A stretch of 39,701 bases of DNA from Marinobacter excellens HL-55 (GCA_001314845.1 LJZQ01000031.1:1-39701), one strand, 5' to 3'. Shown: positions 15,918 to 27,548, counted from the stretch's first letter. Translations and numbers: made by a program. Notes: a model not told the origin generated them from the letters alone.

Positions 15918-17273
15918 ATGGACCTGTCATGTTTCAAGGCCTATGATCTTCGCGGTCGGGTGCCTGATCAGTTAAATCCCATGCTCGCCGAGAAAATCGG
16001 CCGGGCTTACGTGGCCATTACCGGCGCGAAAAAAGTCATCGTGGGTTATGACATCCGGCTTTCCAGCCCGGAAATCAGTGACGCACTCAGCTCTGGCCTG
16101 ATGGCGGCAGGTGCCGATGTTTATGATATCGGCCTGTGCGGGACCGAACAGGTCTATTTTGCCACCAGCCACTATGGCATGGACGGTGGCATCATGGTTA
16201 CCGCCAGCCATAACCCTAAAGACCACAATGGCATGAAAATGGTGGGCCCCGAGTCCCGGCCAATCAGCTCCGATAACGGCTTGAATGATATCCGCGACCG
16301 GGTTCTTGAGCCTTTCGCGGACGCCCCTGAGCAAGGCCGACACGAGACCCTGGAGGTGATGAGCGCCTACATCGACCATTTGTTGGGTTATGTCGATGCC
16401 GCTAGTCTCAAGCCCCTGACCATCGTGTGTAACGCCGGCAATGGTGGTGCAGGCCTGGTGATTGATGAGATTGAGCAGCACCTGCCGTTTGAGTTCATCA
16501 AACTTCACCACGAGGCTGACGGCCATTTCCCCAACGGCGTGCCTAATCCGATCCTGCAGGAAAATCGCAAGGTAACCGCTGATGCGGTCATCGAGCACGG
16601 CGCGGCTATGGGCATTGCCTGGGACGGTGACTACGACCGCTGCTTCTTCTTTGATGAAAACGGCCGCTTTATTGAAGGCTATTATATTGTCGGCCTGCTG
16701 GCGGACCAGTTCCTGAGAAAAACCGGCGGCGGCAAGGTTATCCACGATCCGAGGTTGATCTGGAACACCATAGAGCTGGTCGAAGCTGCCGGTGGCCAAG
16801 CCATTGAAAGCAAAACTGGCCACGCCTTCATCAAGCAGAGAATGCGCGATGAAGACGCGGTCTACGGCGGCGAAATGAGTGCCCACCACTACTTCCGTGA
16901 TTTCGCTTACTGCGACAGTGGCATGATCCCCTGGCTGTTAATCGCGGAGCGACTGTGCCAGTCCGGCCAGACCCTGTCGTCGTTAATCGACGCCAGAATC
17001 GAAGCCTATCCGGCCAGCGGCGAGATCAACCGCACCATCAACGATCCCCCCAAAGTGATCGCTGCTATCGAAGCCAAATATACTGTTGGCGCCAAAAGCG
17101 TCAGTTACGTCGATGGCCTGAGCGTGGAATTCGACAACTGGCGCTTCAACCTGCGGATGTCCAACACCGAACCGGTGGTTCGCCTGAACGTAGAGTCGAG
17201 GGGTGACATACCGTTGATGGAAGAAAAAACTGAAGAGTTGTTAGCGGAAATGGAAAGACTCAATATCCAATAG
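15918..17273 (+). CDS. manB: Phosphomannomutase (CpsG/ManB type)
   Basis: 451 aa of the alpha-D-phosphohexomutase family, close in length to E. coli CpsG (456). It contains the phosphoserine loop TASHNPKDHNGMK, the Mg-binding DGDYDRCFFFD, the sugar-binding GGEMSAHHYF and the phosphate-binding RMSNTEPVVRLN. It converts mannose-6-P to mannose-1-P for GDP-mannose and surface polysaccharides. A phosphoglucomutase side activity is possible, as in AlgC, but the motifs and length fit the CpsG group better. No manC or glycan genes are adjacent; it follows bfr closely and ends before the long hairpin at 17301. Confidence 0.92.
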   Translation: MDLSCFKAYDLRGRVPDQLNPMLAEKIGRAYVAITGAKKVIVGYDIRLSSPEISDALSSGLMAAGADVYDIGLCGTEQVYFATSHYGMDGGIMVTASHNPKDHNGMKMVGPESRPISSDNGLNDIRDRVLEPFADAPEQGRHETLEVMSAYIDHLLGYVDAASLKPLTIVCNAGNGGAGLVIDEIEQHLPFEFIKLHHEADGHFPNGVPNPILQENRKVTADAVIEHGAAMGIAWDGDYDRCFFFDENGRFIEGYYIVGLLADQFLRKTGGGKVIHDPRLIWNTIELVEAAGGQAIESKTGHAFIKQRMRDEDAVYGGEMSAHHYFRDFAYCDSGMIPWLLIAERLCQSGQTLSSLIDARIEAYPASGEINRTINDPPKVIAAIEAKYTVGAKSVSYVDGLSVEFDNWRFNLRMSNTEPVVRLNVESRGDIPLMEEKTEELLAEMERLNIQ

Positions 17274-17300
17274 GTTTAAAGAAAACACGTTCCGCCAACG

Positions 17301-17382
17301 GGCCAAGATATGGGGTAGACCTTCAGAAACAATCAGGAAATCCACGATTTCCGTTTCGGAAGGTCTACCCCATACCTTGGCC
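17301..17382. repeat. Long composite hairpin: 30-bp arms with a nested 7-bp stem
   Basis: The outer arms 17301-17330 and 17353-17382 are complementary at 28 of 30 positions. The 22-nt loop holds a second stem, GGAAATC/GATTTCC with a CAC loop (17336-17352), so the whole 82 nt folds into nearly one helix. It separates the convergent manB and pldA genes, 27 bp and 13 bp from their stops. There is no T tract in either direction, so it is not a classical intrinsic terminator. It resembles a palindromic mobile repeat or an unusual bidirectional terminator. Confidence 0.9.
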
Positions 17383-17395
17383 TTACTCCCAAACC

Positions 17396-18511
17396 TCAAA
17401 GCCAGTTGTTCAGCATAATCCCGATACCAAACCGCTCAGTCCGTTCGTTGTAGTCAATCAGACTCTCGCCGTATCCGTTGTAATATTGGAAAAAGCCCTT
17501 CAGCGTATCGCCCATAGGAAAGCTATAGCCAAATTCCACTGATGACTTGTTGTCCGACCGCAGATTGTTCAACAGCTTCAGAGAAAACGTCCTGTCCTCG
17601 CTCAGCTTGTAAACGGCGTGGTAACTGGCATGGCCGAGATACCGGCTGATATCGGCGTTGTCATCGTCACTGCCGCTCTCTGGCAGGCGGTACCAGGGCG
17701 TCACCATAAACAACCAGCGGTCGTAGCTGTATGCGGCGGTACCCATAATCCGGTTCCAGCTGCGAGACCGAGGTTCAGACTGGCCATTGGACTGATGATT
17801 AAATCCCAGGGAAACCGCGCTCAACGTGCCGGGTCCCAGATCCCAATTCAGGCGCTGGCGGACGAAAATTTCGGGCTCGTAGTTGGTCTCACGGAACGGC
17901 GCTGAATCTTTGGTGTTGTAAACCTGCCAGAAAGATTTCTGGGTATAGCCGAACCAGAGCGTGGTGTCGTCATCGAAAACCCCGGTCAGAAGAGGCACCT
18001 TGAAACTGATTTGGTACTTTGCCTCTTCATGCTCCAGTCCATAGTCGTATCCTGACCGGCCCAATCTGGGGCTGGAGGGCATTGAATTGGGGTCGTCCAC
18101 ATAGGTGATCGGTAAAATGTAGTTGGGTCGATGGGACAGGAAACTTCCAGAGAACGAGAAAATGGCCCTCTCTGCTGCCAGGTAGTTGTCGACCAGTGCC
18201 GCCATTACGCCGGTGTCTGTATCATCTTCGAGCGCATCGGTGATCAGCTCTTCCCGGGTGGCATCGTCCGCGGCAAGCGCTTCAGCGTTTCGCTCGGCAC
18301 GGGCTGCAGAGTCTTCATCCGCGCTCGCCTGTGCTTCTGTCGGGTCGTGTTGGGCATCGTAACAAGCCAGGCGTTGAATACCGTCACTAACCAGCGCGCA
18401 GTCAACCGATTCCGTGTTGCCGGTTTTAGGTTCCTGGGCGGTCGCGAGTGAGCTTGCACCCACCAAGAATGTCACGACAAATCCCGAAGGCCAGCGTGTA
18501 TATCGAATCAT
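17396..18511 (-). CDS. pldA: Outer-membrane phospholipase A
   Basis: 371 aa. It has a cleavable signal peptide (to about TAQ, residues 1-25), then an acidic region of about 100 residues rich in A, D and E that is longer than in E. coli OMPLA, then the 12-strand beta-barrel ending in an aromatic-poor but OMP-like NNWL. The catalytic His and Ser are in NHQSNGQS and the third residue Asn in SRSWNRI; the conserved YTQKSFWQVYN and RETNYEPE precede them. The calcium-dependent dimer hydrolyses outer-membrane phospholipids when asymmetry is lost. It may be cotranscribed with the small membrane protein that ends 9 bp upstream. The acidic N-terminal region may reflect a marine or halophilic habitat. 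Confidence 0.93.
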   Translation of the reverse strand: MIRYTRWPSGFVVTFLVGASSLATAQEPKTGNTESVDCALVSDGIQRLACYDAQHDPTEAQASADEDSAARAERNAEALAADDATREELITDALEDDTDTGVMAALVDNYLAAERAIFSFSGSFLSHRPNYILPITYVDDPNSMPSSPRLGRSGYDYGLEHEEAKYQISFKVPLLTGVFDDDTTLWFGYTQKSFWQVYNTKDSAPFRETNYEPEIFVRQRLNWDLGPGTLSAVSLGFNHQSNGQSEPRSRSWNRIMGTAAYSYDRWLFMVTPWYRLPESGSDDDNADISRYLGHASYHAVYKLSEDRTFSLKLLNNLRSDNKSSVEFGYSFPMGDTLKGFFQYYNGYGESLIDYNERTERFGIGIMLNNWL

Positions 18512-18520
18512 GGAAGACCC

Positions 18521-18853
18521 TCAAGATGTGGCAGTTATGCTGAGCCAGGTGTGGGTGATACCGTATGCCCAAACCCCAAGGAGCGTTATCGCCAGCAGTA
18601 TTACCACAATTTTGTGGCGTATACTGCGTTGATCGCTGGCTGTGACAACCCAGCGCAAATACATCAGGCCGATAAAGCTGATGAAGACGCCAAGGCTCGC
18701 GGCGGCCGGAATCATTAACCAAACCGCATTCATGGGCTCTCCTGCGCCAGAATGACGGCTGAACCAGACCATTGAGATCAACAGAACGGCGAGACTGGAA
18801 AACTCGAGAATCAATAATGGTTTGCGCAGATGGTTTAGGCTGTTTTCGGGCAT
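18521..18853 (-). CDS. Small inner-membrane protein, 110 aa, unknown
   Basis: Three clear membrane segments are visible at about residues 13-32, 43-69 and 81-105, with short polar loops (a WFSRHSGAGEP loop and a TASDQRSIRHK loop). No family recognised. It ends 9 bp before the start of pldA on the same strand, so it is probably the first gene of that unit and might relate to envelope lipid homeostasis, but only by proximity. The start is the ATG at 18853, with CAGGGAGCCCC upstream as a plausible binding site. Confidence 0.65.
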   Translation of the reverse strand: MPENSLNHLRKPLLILEFSSLAVLLISMVWFSRHSGAGEPMNAVWLMIPAAASLGVFISFIGLMYLRWVVTASDQRSIRHKIVVILLAITLLGVWAYGITHTWLSITATS

Positions 18854-19015
18854 GGGGCTCCCTGATCTGGCGATTGATAATAGGAAAAGATCTGGTTAGC
18901 GGGTATGGTAACCGCAATTGCCATTAGAACGGTCATAGCCTACGAAACTGTCACTAATATGGTTGAAATCAAATTCTGTGTCTGGTGTTTGGTTTTTTTG
19001 CGGGGGCTCAATCGC

Positions 19016-19021
19016 TATAAT
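19016..19021 (+). promoter_or_regulatory. Consensus -10 (TATAAT) for cytochrome c5
   Basis: A perfect TATAAT lies 42 bp before the cytochrome start. The matching -35 window is only T-rich (around 18993), so this promoter may depend on an activator or the T-rich upstream DNA. Confidence 0.55.
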
Positions 19022-19063
19022 GATGCGACCAAAAGATTATAACGCTCAAATGCGAGGTGCATT

Positions 19064-19483
19064 GTGAAGATGAAGAGAGTCCTGGCTGTTGTTTTGCTTG
19101 GTTTTGGCCTGGCTGCCGGTGCCGCACTGGCTAGTGTTGAAGACGAGATTCGTAGCCGTATTCAGCCGATTGGTAACGTGTGTCTGCAGGGCGAAGAATG
19201 CGGTGAAGCGGCGGCGGCCAGCGAAACCGCCAGTTCTGGCCCGCGCTCTGGTGGCGAAGTATATGATGCTGCCTGCATGGCCTGCCACACTACGGGCGCA
19301 GCTGGTGCTCCGGTGATTGGCAACGCTGATCAGTGGGCTTCGCGTATCGATAAAGGCATGGAGACCTTGACCGACCACGCCATTAATGGCTTTAACGCCA
19401 TGCCGGCTAAAGGTGGCTGCTCCAGTTGCTCCGATGAAGAGATCGTCGCGGCGATCGAACATATCATCGCGCAAAGCCAGTAA
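19064..19483 (+). CDS. Cytochrome c5 family protein, periplasmic monohaem
   Basis: 139 aa. A signal peptide (hydrophobic VLAVVLLGFGLAAGAALA) is followed by a linker with VCLQGEECG, and then the haem site CMACH. The axial methionine is in FNAMPAKGG, followed by the CSSC pair and CSDEEI typical of the c5 group, where the cysteines form a disulphide. It is likely an electron carrier to a terminal oxidase or other periplasmic reductase. I choose the GTG at 19064 because GAGGT is well spaced from it; an ATG at 19070 is possible. The linker cysteine pair is extra and of unknown use. An intrinsic terminator follows. Confidence 0.92.
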   Translation: MKMKRVLAVVLLGFGLAAGAALASVEDEIRSRIQPIGNVCLQGEECGEAAAASETASSGPRSGGEVYDAACMACHTTGAAGAPVIGNADQWASRIDKGMETLTDHAINGFNAMPAKGGCSSCSDEEIVAAIEHIIAQSQ

Positions 19484-19497
19484 TAAAGCAGTTGCAT

Positions 19498-19528
19498 AAA
19501 AAGGCCCCGATGCGTCGGGGCCTTTTTT
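19498..19528. terminator. Bidirectional intrinsic terminator between cytochrome c5 and rep
   Basis: GGCCCCGA (19503-19510) and TCGGGGCC (19515-19522) form a perfect 8-bp stem with a TGCG loop, flanked by A5 and T6. It serves the plus-strand cytochrome gene and the minus-strand rep gene, whose stop is 4 bp away. Confidence 0.93.
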
Positions 19529-19531
19529 GTT

Positions 19532-21550
19532 TTACAGGCCCAGATCGCCCAGCAATGCACTGAGCGTGGCTTTGCCCCTCTTCTGGTTGGCCTCTTTGTC
19601 CTGATCGCCCATCCCGTGCCACGTTACATCCTCTTCCGGTAATTCATCCAGAAACCGGCTGGGAATGGTTTCCAGTTTTTCGCCGTACTGCTTTCGGGAT
19701 GCCGCGTAGGTCAGTGACAAGGTTTCCCGGGCCCGGGTAATGCCCACGTACATCAATCGGCGCTCTTCTTCGATATTGCCTTCTTCAATGCTGTTGCGGT
19801 GCGGCAGAATTTCTTCCTCCAGGCCCATGATGAACACGTGGGGGAACTCCAGGCCCTTGGAGGCGTGGAGCGTCAGTAGCTGAACCTTGTCGCTGTCGTC
19901 CTCTTCTTCGCGCTGCTCCATCATATCCCGCAGGATCAGTTTGGCGATGGTGTCTTCAATACCCAGCTCATCCGCAGTGCCTTTGCCGTCGTCCAGCATG
20001 CGCTGGATCGATTCCACCAGATACCAGATGTTCTCCATCCGCCGTTCAGCCTGTTTCGGGCTGCCGGAATGCTGGTGCAGGTATTCGTCGTATTCGATAT
20101 CGGTGAACAGCTGCTTGATGACCGGCACCGGGTCTTCGGTAAACAATCGCTCACAGGTTTTGTCGACCCAGTGGGCGAAGCGGCGCAAGCGGTCCAGGCC
20201 CTTCTCGGTTACGTGGGTTTCGGCGCCCATATCGCTTAGTGCCCGGAACAAACTAACATTGCGCGAGCGGGCATAGTGGCTCAGCTGTTCCAGAGTGCGC
20301 GGGCCGATTTCACGGCGAGGCACATTCACCACCCGCAAAAACGCAGCGTCATCATCCGGATTGATCATCAGGCGCAGGTAAGACATGGCGTCTTTGATCT
20401 CACTCTTGGAAAAGAACGACTGACCGCCGGAGATCCGGTAGGGGATCTGATAGGCCTGCAGTTTCATTTCCAGCAGCCGGGCCTGGTGGTTGCCCCGGTA
20501 AAGCACGGCAAAGTCTTTGAAGTCGAGGCCGTTCTTGAGCTTCTGGTCGAGAATCTCGGTGGCCACCCGCTCGGTCTCGGCGTCTTCGTTGCGGCAGCGG
20601 ATGATGCGAATTTCCTCACCGATGGTGTGGTCACTCCACAGGGCTTTCTCGAACACGTGGGGGTTGTTGGCGATGACCGTGTTGGCACAGCGCAGAATAC
20701 GGCTGGTGGAACGGTAGTTCTGTTCCAGCTTGACGATCTTCAGGCTGGGGAAATCCTCTTTAAGCTGTGCCAGGTTTTCTGGTCGTGCGCCGCGCCAGGC
20801 GTAGATCGACTGGTCATCATCGCCCACCACCGTGAAGGCGGCGCGCTCGGCAACCAGCTGTTTGACCAGCTCGTACTGGCACACGTTAGTGTCCTGGTAC
20901 TCGTCCACCAGCAGATACCGGATTTTCTTGCGCCACTTGGTCAGTACCTCCGGATTGTCCCGGAACAGCTGCACCGGTAGCAGAATCAGGTCATCAAAGT
21001 CGACCGCGTTGTACGCTTTCAGGTATTCCTTGTAGTGCTTGTAAACAATAGCGATGCGTTGCTCGCGCTCGTCGGCCGCCTTGCTGTATGCCTCAGACGG
21101 GCTGCGCATGGCGTTTTTCCAGGACGAGATAGTCATCTGCACGTCGCTCAGCTCGTCGCCAGCGTCAGCACTGGCTTCGCGCATCATCAAATCTTGCAGT
21201 AACGCTTTGGCGTCTTCGGCATCAAAAATAGAAAAGCCGGGGTGGTAGCCCAGGTGCGTGTGTTCCTCCCGGATAATATTAAGACCCAGGTTATGGAAAG
21301 TGGATACGATCAGGCCCCGGGCTTTGCCCCGGTCGACAATCTTGCTGACTCGCTCCTTCATTTCCCGGGCGGCCTTGTTAGTGAAGGTCAGGGCGGCGAT
21401 GTGGCGGCCGGGAATGCCCTTTTCTTCAATCAGATGGGCTATTTTTCGGGTAATAACGCTGGTTTTGCCACTGCCAGCACCGGCCAGCACTAACAGGGGG
21501 CCGTCGGCGTAGCGGACTGCTTCACGTTGTCTGGGATTGAGTTTGTTCAC
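19532..21550 (-). CDS. rep: ATP-dependent DNA helicase Rep
   Basis: 672 aa, nearly identical in length to E. coli Rep (673). A superfamily 1A 3'-5' helicase that clears proteins ahead of replication forks and restarts stalled ones. Motifs in order: Q-motif LNPRQREAV, Walker A AGAGSGKTSVITRKI, TFTNKAARE, DE-box VDEYQDTN, VGDDDQSIYAWRGA, LEQNYRST, VAVIY-region LYRGNHQAR, LLTLHASKGLEFPHV and YVGITRARE. Length and sequence favour Rep over UvrD. It converges on the cytochrome gene across a shared terminator and diverges from the GGDEF-EAL gene at 21695. Confidence 0.95.
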   Translation of the reverse strand: MNKLNPRQREAVRYADGPLLVLAGAGSGKTSVITRKIAHLIEEKGIPGRHIAALTFTNKAAREMKERVSKIVDRGKARGLIVSTFHNLGLNIIREEHTHLGYHPGFSIFDAEDAKALLQDLMMREASADAGDELSDVQMTISSWKNAMRSPSEAYSKAADEREQRIAIVYKHYKEYLKAYNAVDFDDLILLPVQLFRDNPEVLTKWRKKIRYLLVDEYQDTNVCQYELVKQLVAERAAFTVVGDDDQSIYAWRGARPENLAQLKEDFPSLKIVKLEQNYRSTSRILRCANTVIANNPHVFEKALWSDHTIGEEIRIIRCRNEDAETERVATEILDQKLKNGLDFKDFAVLYRGNHQARLLEMKLQAYQIPYRISGGQSFFSKSEIKDAMSYLRLMINPDDDAAFLRVVNVPRREIGPRTLEQLSHYARSRNVSLFRALSDMGAETHVTEKGLDRLRRFAHWVDKTCERLFTEDPVPVIKQLFTDIEYDEYLHQHSGSPKQAERRMENIWYLVESIQRMLDDGKGTADELGIEDTIAKLILRDMMEQREEEDDSDKVQLLTLHASKGLEFPHVFIMGLEEEILPHRNSIEEGNIEEERRLMYVGITRARETLSLTYAASRKQYGEKLETIPSRFLDELPEEDVTWHGMGDQDKEANQKRGKATLSALLGDLGL

Positions 21551-21694
21551 AGTTTAGAGGCCAGCCAAGGAAACTTTCGGGGTATTTGTGCGTGTGGCTA
21601 TTCTACACCAGCCGGTCTTTCTGTACCTTGGCGTTGTATCAGCTATGCTTCCTAGAATGGACTTTGCTGTTGACTGACACATGGATCTTGCTCG

Positions 21695-23428
21695 ATGACA
21701 CTGCCTTTGGACACTAGGCCTGATCGCCTCCGCCTGTTGGTGCTGACCCCGGAGTATGCAGACTTTCTGTGGCTCGGTGCATTGCTGGACGACGATCCTG
21801 AAATCAGTCCAGACGCCATCTGGTGCCCGGATCTGGTGGATTGTGACGATCTTATCCGCAACGCCAGTTTTGATGTCATCGTTTGGGACTGTATTTTTCA
21901 CGGCGGGGATGAATCGGCATTCCTCCAGTACCTCGCCGTGTCCAGTGAGGACAAGCCGGTGCTGGCGCTGAGCGCTGAGCCTTGCGGCGAGCGCGGGGCG
22001 ATGCTGACTCTTGATGGGGCCTCAGACTATCTGTGCCGGCAAACGCTTGACCGTTGGAGCTTTCGCCGGGCGGTCAAGTACCTCTGGTACCGGGAGCAGT
22101 TGTCGGAGTCAGCCCATGGCCAGCTTGGCCGGGAAGTGGCGACCGGCTTTATTAACCGGGATCTGTTTTTTGATCGTTTGCAGCAGGCGCTGTTACGGGC
22201 GGAGCGTGCCGGGCATCGATTGGCGTTGCTGCACCTCAATGTGGACGACTTCCGCACCATCAACGAATCCTTCGGCTACCAGAGAAGCGATCAGTTAATG
22301 TATCGGCTGGCGGATCGCCTGCGCCAGAAGCTGCGCAGGGTGGATTCCCTGATGCGCATTGGCGGTGACGAACTGGCCATCATTGTTGAAAAAGTGGAAG
22401 ACTCCCTCGATATCACCCAGATCATCCGCAAAGTGGCGGTCGCACTGGACGAGCCGCTAACGCTCGATGGCCAGAGTGTTGTGGTCAGTGCCAGCCTGGG
22501 TGTCGCCACATACCCGGAGGCCGGTGACAGCCCTGAAGAACTGCTTCGGCGTGCCAACCGCGCCATGTTTGAAGCCAAGCGTGATACGGGCACCAGCTTC
22601 CGGTTTTACGACCGGCAGCTGCATATTTCCGCCGGCTACCAGCTACGGCTTGAGGCCGATCTGCGCAACGCGCTGCGGGGTAAAGAGCTGGAACTCTTCT
22701 ATCAGCCGCGCATAGACCTTGCGACCGAGGAAGTGCGCGGCGTTGAGTGTCTCCTGCGCTGGCATCACCCCGAGCGGGGGCTGGTGGGGCCGGACGAATT
22801 TATCCCGGTGGCTGAGCGCAGCGGGCTGATTGTACCCATTGGTTACTGGGTGATAGAGCAAGCCTGCAAACGCCTTCAGGAAAGTGGCGAGCTGGGGTTT
22901 GCCGGGTTGGTATTTGCGGTCAACCTGTCGTTCCGTCAGTTTCACGACCGCAAAATGACCGAGACAATCTTCAGGATTATTTTTAACGCCAATGTTGATA
23001 CCAGTCTGCTTGAGCTGGAGCTGACTGAGAGTGCGATGATGCACGATCCGGAATACGCCCAGCGCTGCCTGCGAGAGCTGAGTCAACTGGGTATCAGTTT
23101 TGCGCTGGATGATTTCGGTACCGGCTTTTCGTCCCTGAGCAACCTGCAGCATTTGCCAATTTCACTGGTCAAGATCGACAAATCCTTTGTCCAGGATCTG
23201 GGCAAGTCTGCCGACGCCGAACATATTATCCGGGCCATTATCAGCTTGGCCCACAGCCTTCAGATCAGTGTCGTGGCAGAAGGCGTGGAAACCGAAAGCC
23301 AGCTGGAGTTCCTGCGCCAGCAACACTGCGATGAAATCCAGGGCTATTACTTTGCCCGCCCCATGCCCTGGGACGACCTTGTTCAATTCCTGAACCGCCG
23401 CAATCAGTCTGCTTGCCTGCAGCAGTAA
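21695..23428 (+). CDS. Receiver-like - GGDEF - EAL protein
   Basis: 577 aa, soluble. The N-terminal about 135 residues look like a CheY-type receiver fold ([32 protein letters not shown]), but the usual acidic cluster is incomplete, so phosphorylation is doubtful. The GGDEF domain carries GGDEL at 223-227 with an intact RxxD inhibitory site (R214-D217). The EAL domain begins ECLLRW at 351 and keeps [29 protein letters not shown] and IQGYYF. Activity could be either way: the Phe-to-Leu change in GGDEF is often tolerated, and the Cys in place of Ala in EAL is unusual. It precedes tex by 52 bp and is divergent from rep. Confidence 0.9.
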   Translation: MTLPLDTRPDRLRLLVLTPEYADFLWLGALLDDDPEISPDAIWCPDLVDCDDLIRNASFDVIVWDCIFHGGDESAFLQYLAVSSEDKPVLALSAEPCGERGAMLTLDGASDYLCRQTLDRWSFRRAVKYLWYREQLSESAHGQLGREVATGFINRDLFFDRLQQALLRAERAGHRLALLHLNVDDFRTINESFGYQRSDQLMYRLADRLRQKLRRVDSLMRIGGDELAIIVEKVEDSLDITQIIRKVAVALDEPLTLDGQSVVVSASLGVATYPEAGDSPEELLRRANRAMFEAKRDTGTSFRFYDRQLHISAGYQLRLEADLRNALRGKELELFYQPRIDLATEEVRGVECLLRWHHPERGLVGPDEFIPVAERSGLIVPIGYWVIEQACKRLQESGELGFAGLVFAVNLSFRQFHDRKMTETIFRIIFNANVDTSLLELELTESAMMHDPEYAQRCLRELSQLGISFALDDFGTGFSSLSNLQHLPISLVKIDKSFVQDLGKSADAEHIIRAIISLAHSLQISVVAEGVETESQLEFLRQQHCDEIQGYYFARPMPWDDLVQFLNRRNQSACLQQ

Positions 23429-23480
23429 GCCGCTGTACCTTTGCGCATTAATTCCGAACGCGAAACCATACAGAGGTTGC

Positions 23481-25808
<2,328 letters not shown>

Positions 25809-25829
25809 TACCACTTCATTGATCCAATG

Positions 25830-25858
25830 GCGGCTGCCCCTCACAAGGGGGTGGCCGC
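25830..25858 (+). terminator. Strong hairpin between tex and gshA (attenuator-like)
   Basis: The arms 25830-25840 and 25848-25858 pair at all 11 positions counting two G-U wobbles, with a 7-nt loop. It lies 21 bp after the tex stop and 17 bp before the gshA ATG, very near the gshA AGGAG site. Only two T residues follow, so termination would be partial at best; an effect on mRNA stability or gshA translation is equally possible. Confidence 0.6.
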
Positions 25859-25875
25859 TTCAACAGGAGCTCACC

Positions 25876-27435
25876 ATGGCTGAATCCCGCCACTCCCTGT
25901 TTTACCAGTTTGCCGCCACCGATTGGGATGGCTTTCTCAAAGGTGTTGAAAAAGAAGGCCTGCGGGTGGATGCCAACGGGTTTGTTGCGCAAACCCCACA
26001 TCCGGTGGCTCTGGGCTCGGCCCTGACCCATCCTCGCATCACCACCGATTATTCGGAAGCCCTGTTGGAGCTGATCACCCCGGTGTTCAACTCCACCGAA
26101 GCGATGCTGGCATCGTTACGGGATACCCACCGGTTTGTGCAGCATCACCTTGGCGATGAGGTGTTCTGGGCCGCGAGCATGCCTTGTGAGATCGATGGTG
26201 ATCAAAGCATTCCCATTGCCCACTATGGCAGCTCCAATATTGGTCAGCTCAAACATGTTTACCGGCAGGGATTGGCGGTGCGTTATGGTCGGATCATGCA
26301 GAGCATTGCCGGCGCCCACTACAATCTGTCGTTGCCAGACAGTTTCTGGAGTAAGTGGCAGCAGGTGACCGGAAATCAGGAGTCGCTGAAGGATTTTAAA
26401 TCAGACCAATACTTCTGGCTGATTCGTAACTTCCGTCGGCGCAGTTGGCTTTTGATGTTGCTGTTCGGTGCGTCACCGGCGCTGGATGCCAGTTTCGTTG
26501 CCAATGTAAAACACGATCTTGGCCGGTTTAATGACAATACTTGGTACGGCAAGCACGCCACGTCGCTGAGAATGGGCGATCTGGGCTATCACAACAATGC
26601 TCAGGCCTCCCTGAACATCTGCTTTAACGAGCTCAGCACCTATACCGGAACTCTGGACAAGGCCATCCACACCAATTGGCCTGCCTATGAAGCCATTGGC
26701 ACCCGTCGTGACGACGGTGAGTTCATCCAGATCAACACCAACGTGCTGCAGATCGAGAACGAGTATTACAGTGCGGTGCGCCCCAAGCGGACCACCGGGC
26801 CAGGCGAGAAGCCGATACAGGCGCTGGATGCCCGGGGCGTGGAATATATTGAAGTGCGTTGCCTGGATCTTGATCCGTTCTCACCTGTGGGTGTTAACCA
26901 GGCCCAGATCGACTTTCTCGACCTGTTTTTGCTGGACTGCCTGCTGACCGATTCGCCGCGCATCGGCGATGACGAATGTCAGCGCCTGGACGACAACTAC
27001 AAAGACGTGGTGGCGTCCGGTCGCTGGCAGGAGCTGAGCCTTTGTCAGGGCGGCCAGCGGGTACCCGTTGGTCCGGCTGCCCGGGAATTGCTCGAGCGAC
27101 TGCAGCCACTGGCGGAATTGCTCGATAGTTGGGGCGAGAGCGACACCTATTGCGCGGCGCTGGCAACACAGTGTGACAAGCTGAAGGGGGCTGACTGGTC
27201 AGTGCCTTCCGCTCAGGTGCTGGACGCCATGAGCAGTGCGGGCCTTGGCCACAGAGACTGGATTACGGAAATATCCCGTCAGCATCAGAAAAACCTCCGA
27301 AACGAAGGGCTGGCGTCGGATGTCCTGGCGGATTACCAGGCCATGACCGAGAACTCCCTGGCCGAGCAAAAAAAGCAGGAGGAGGCCGATACCCGCCCAT
27401 TCAGCGAATTCCTTGAAGAGTATCTGCGCGCCTGA
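25876..27435 (+). CDS. gshA: Glutamate-cysteine ligase (proteobacterial GshA)
   Basis: 519 aa against 518 in E. coli. It ligates Glu and Cys with ATP, the first and rate-limiting step of glutathione synthesis, in the cytoplasm. Conserved segments: KGVEKEGLRVDANGF, THPRITTDYSEALLELITPV, WAASMPCEID, PIAHYGSSNIGQLKHVYRQGL, GAHYNLSLP, LRMGDLGYHN and EVRCLDLDPFSPVGV. The open frame extends to 25645 inside tex, but the ATG at 25876 has an AGGAG site and begins exactly where the family does. A hairpin precedes the start. Confidence 0.96.
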   Translation: MAESRHSLFYQFAATDWDGFLKGVEKEGLRVDANGFVAQTPHPVALGSALTHPRITTDYSEALLELITPVFNSTEAMLASLRDTHRFVQHHLGDEVFWAASMPCEIDGDQSIPIAHYGSSNIGQLKHVYRQGLAVRYGRIMQSIAGAHYNLSLPDSFWSKWQQVTGNQESLKDFKSDQYFWLIRNFRRRSWLLMLLFGASPALDASFVANVKHDLGRFNDNTWYGKHATSLRMGDLGYHNNAQASLNICFNELSTYTGTLDKAIHTNWPAYEAIGTRRDDGEFIQINTNVLQIENEYYSAVRPKRTTGPGEKPIQALDARGVEYIEVRCLDLDPFSPVGVNQAQIDFLDLFLLDCLLTDSPRIGDDECQRLDDNYKDVVASGRWQELSLCQGGQRVPVGPAARELLERLQPLAELLDSWGESDTYCAALATQCDKLKGADWSVPSAQVLDAMSSAGLGHRDWITEISRQHQKNLRNEGLASDVLADYQAMTENSLAEQKKQEEADTRPFSEFLEEYLRA

Positions 27436-27503
27436 CCGGTTGTCGCGTCACAGCCGGAAGCGGACATGCCGCACAGAAACCGGATTACGGTTTGCGGCTT
27501 TTG

Positions 27504-27536
27504 TTACCTGCTGTTACGTTTGTTAACAACAGGTAA
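27504..27536 (+). promoter_or_regulatory. Leader hairpin reaching the rmf ribosome binding site
   Basis: The arms 27504-27516 and 27524-27536 are complementary at 12 of 13 positions around a 7-nt loop. The 3' arm overlaps the first bases of the AAGAGG ribosome binding site (27535-27540) of rmf. Such a fold would partly hide the site in the mRNA, or the repeat could be a protein operator. Confidence 0.65.
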
Positions 27537-27548
27537 GAGGATGGCGTC

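Noticed and set aside
15972..16889. 305-codon open frame on the minus strand inside manB
   Set aside because: It is fully antisense to the phosphomannomutase, whose catalytic motifs are all in the plus frame; the antisense product resembles nothing.
20276..20980. 234-codon open frame on the plus strand inside rep
   Set aside because: Antisense to the helicase motifs of Rep; no start signal or recognisable domain.
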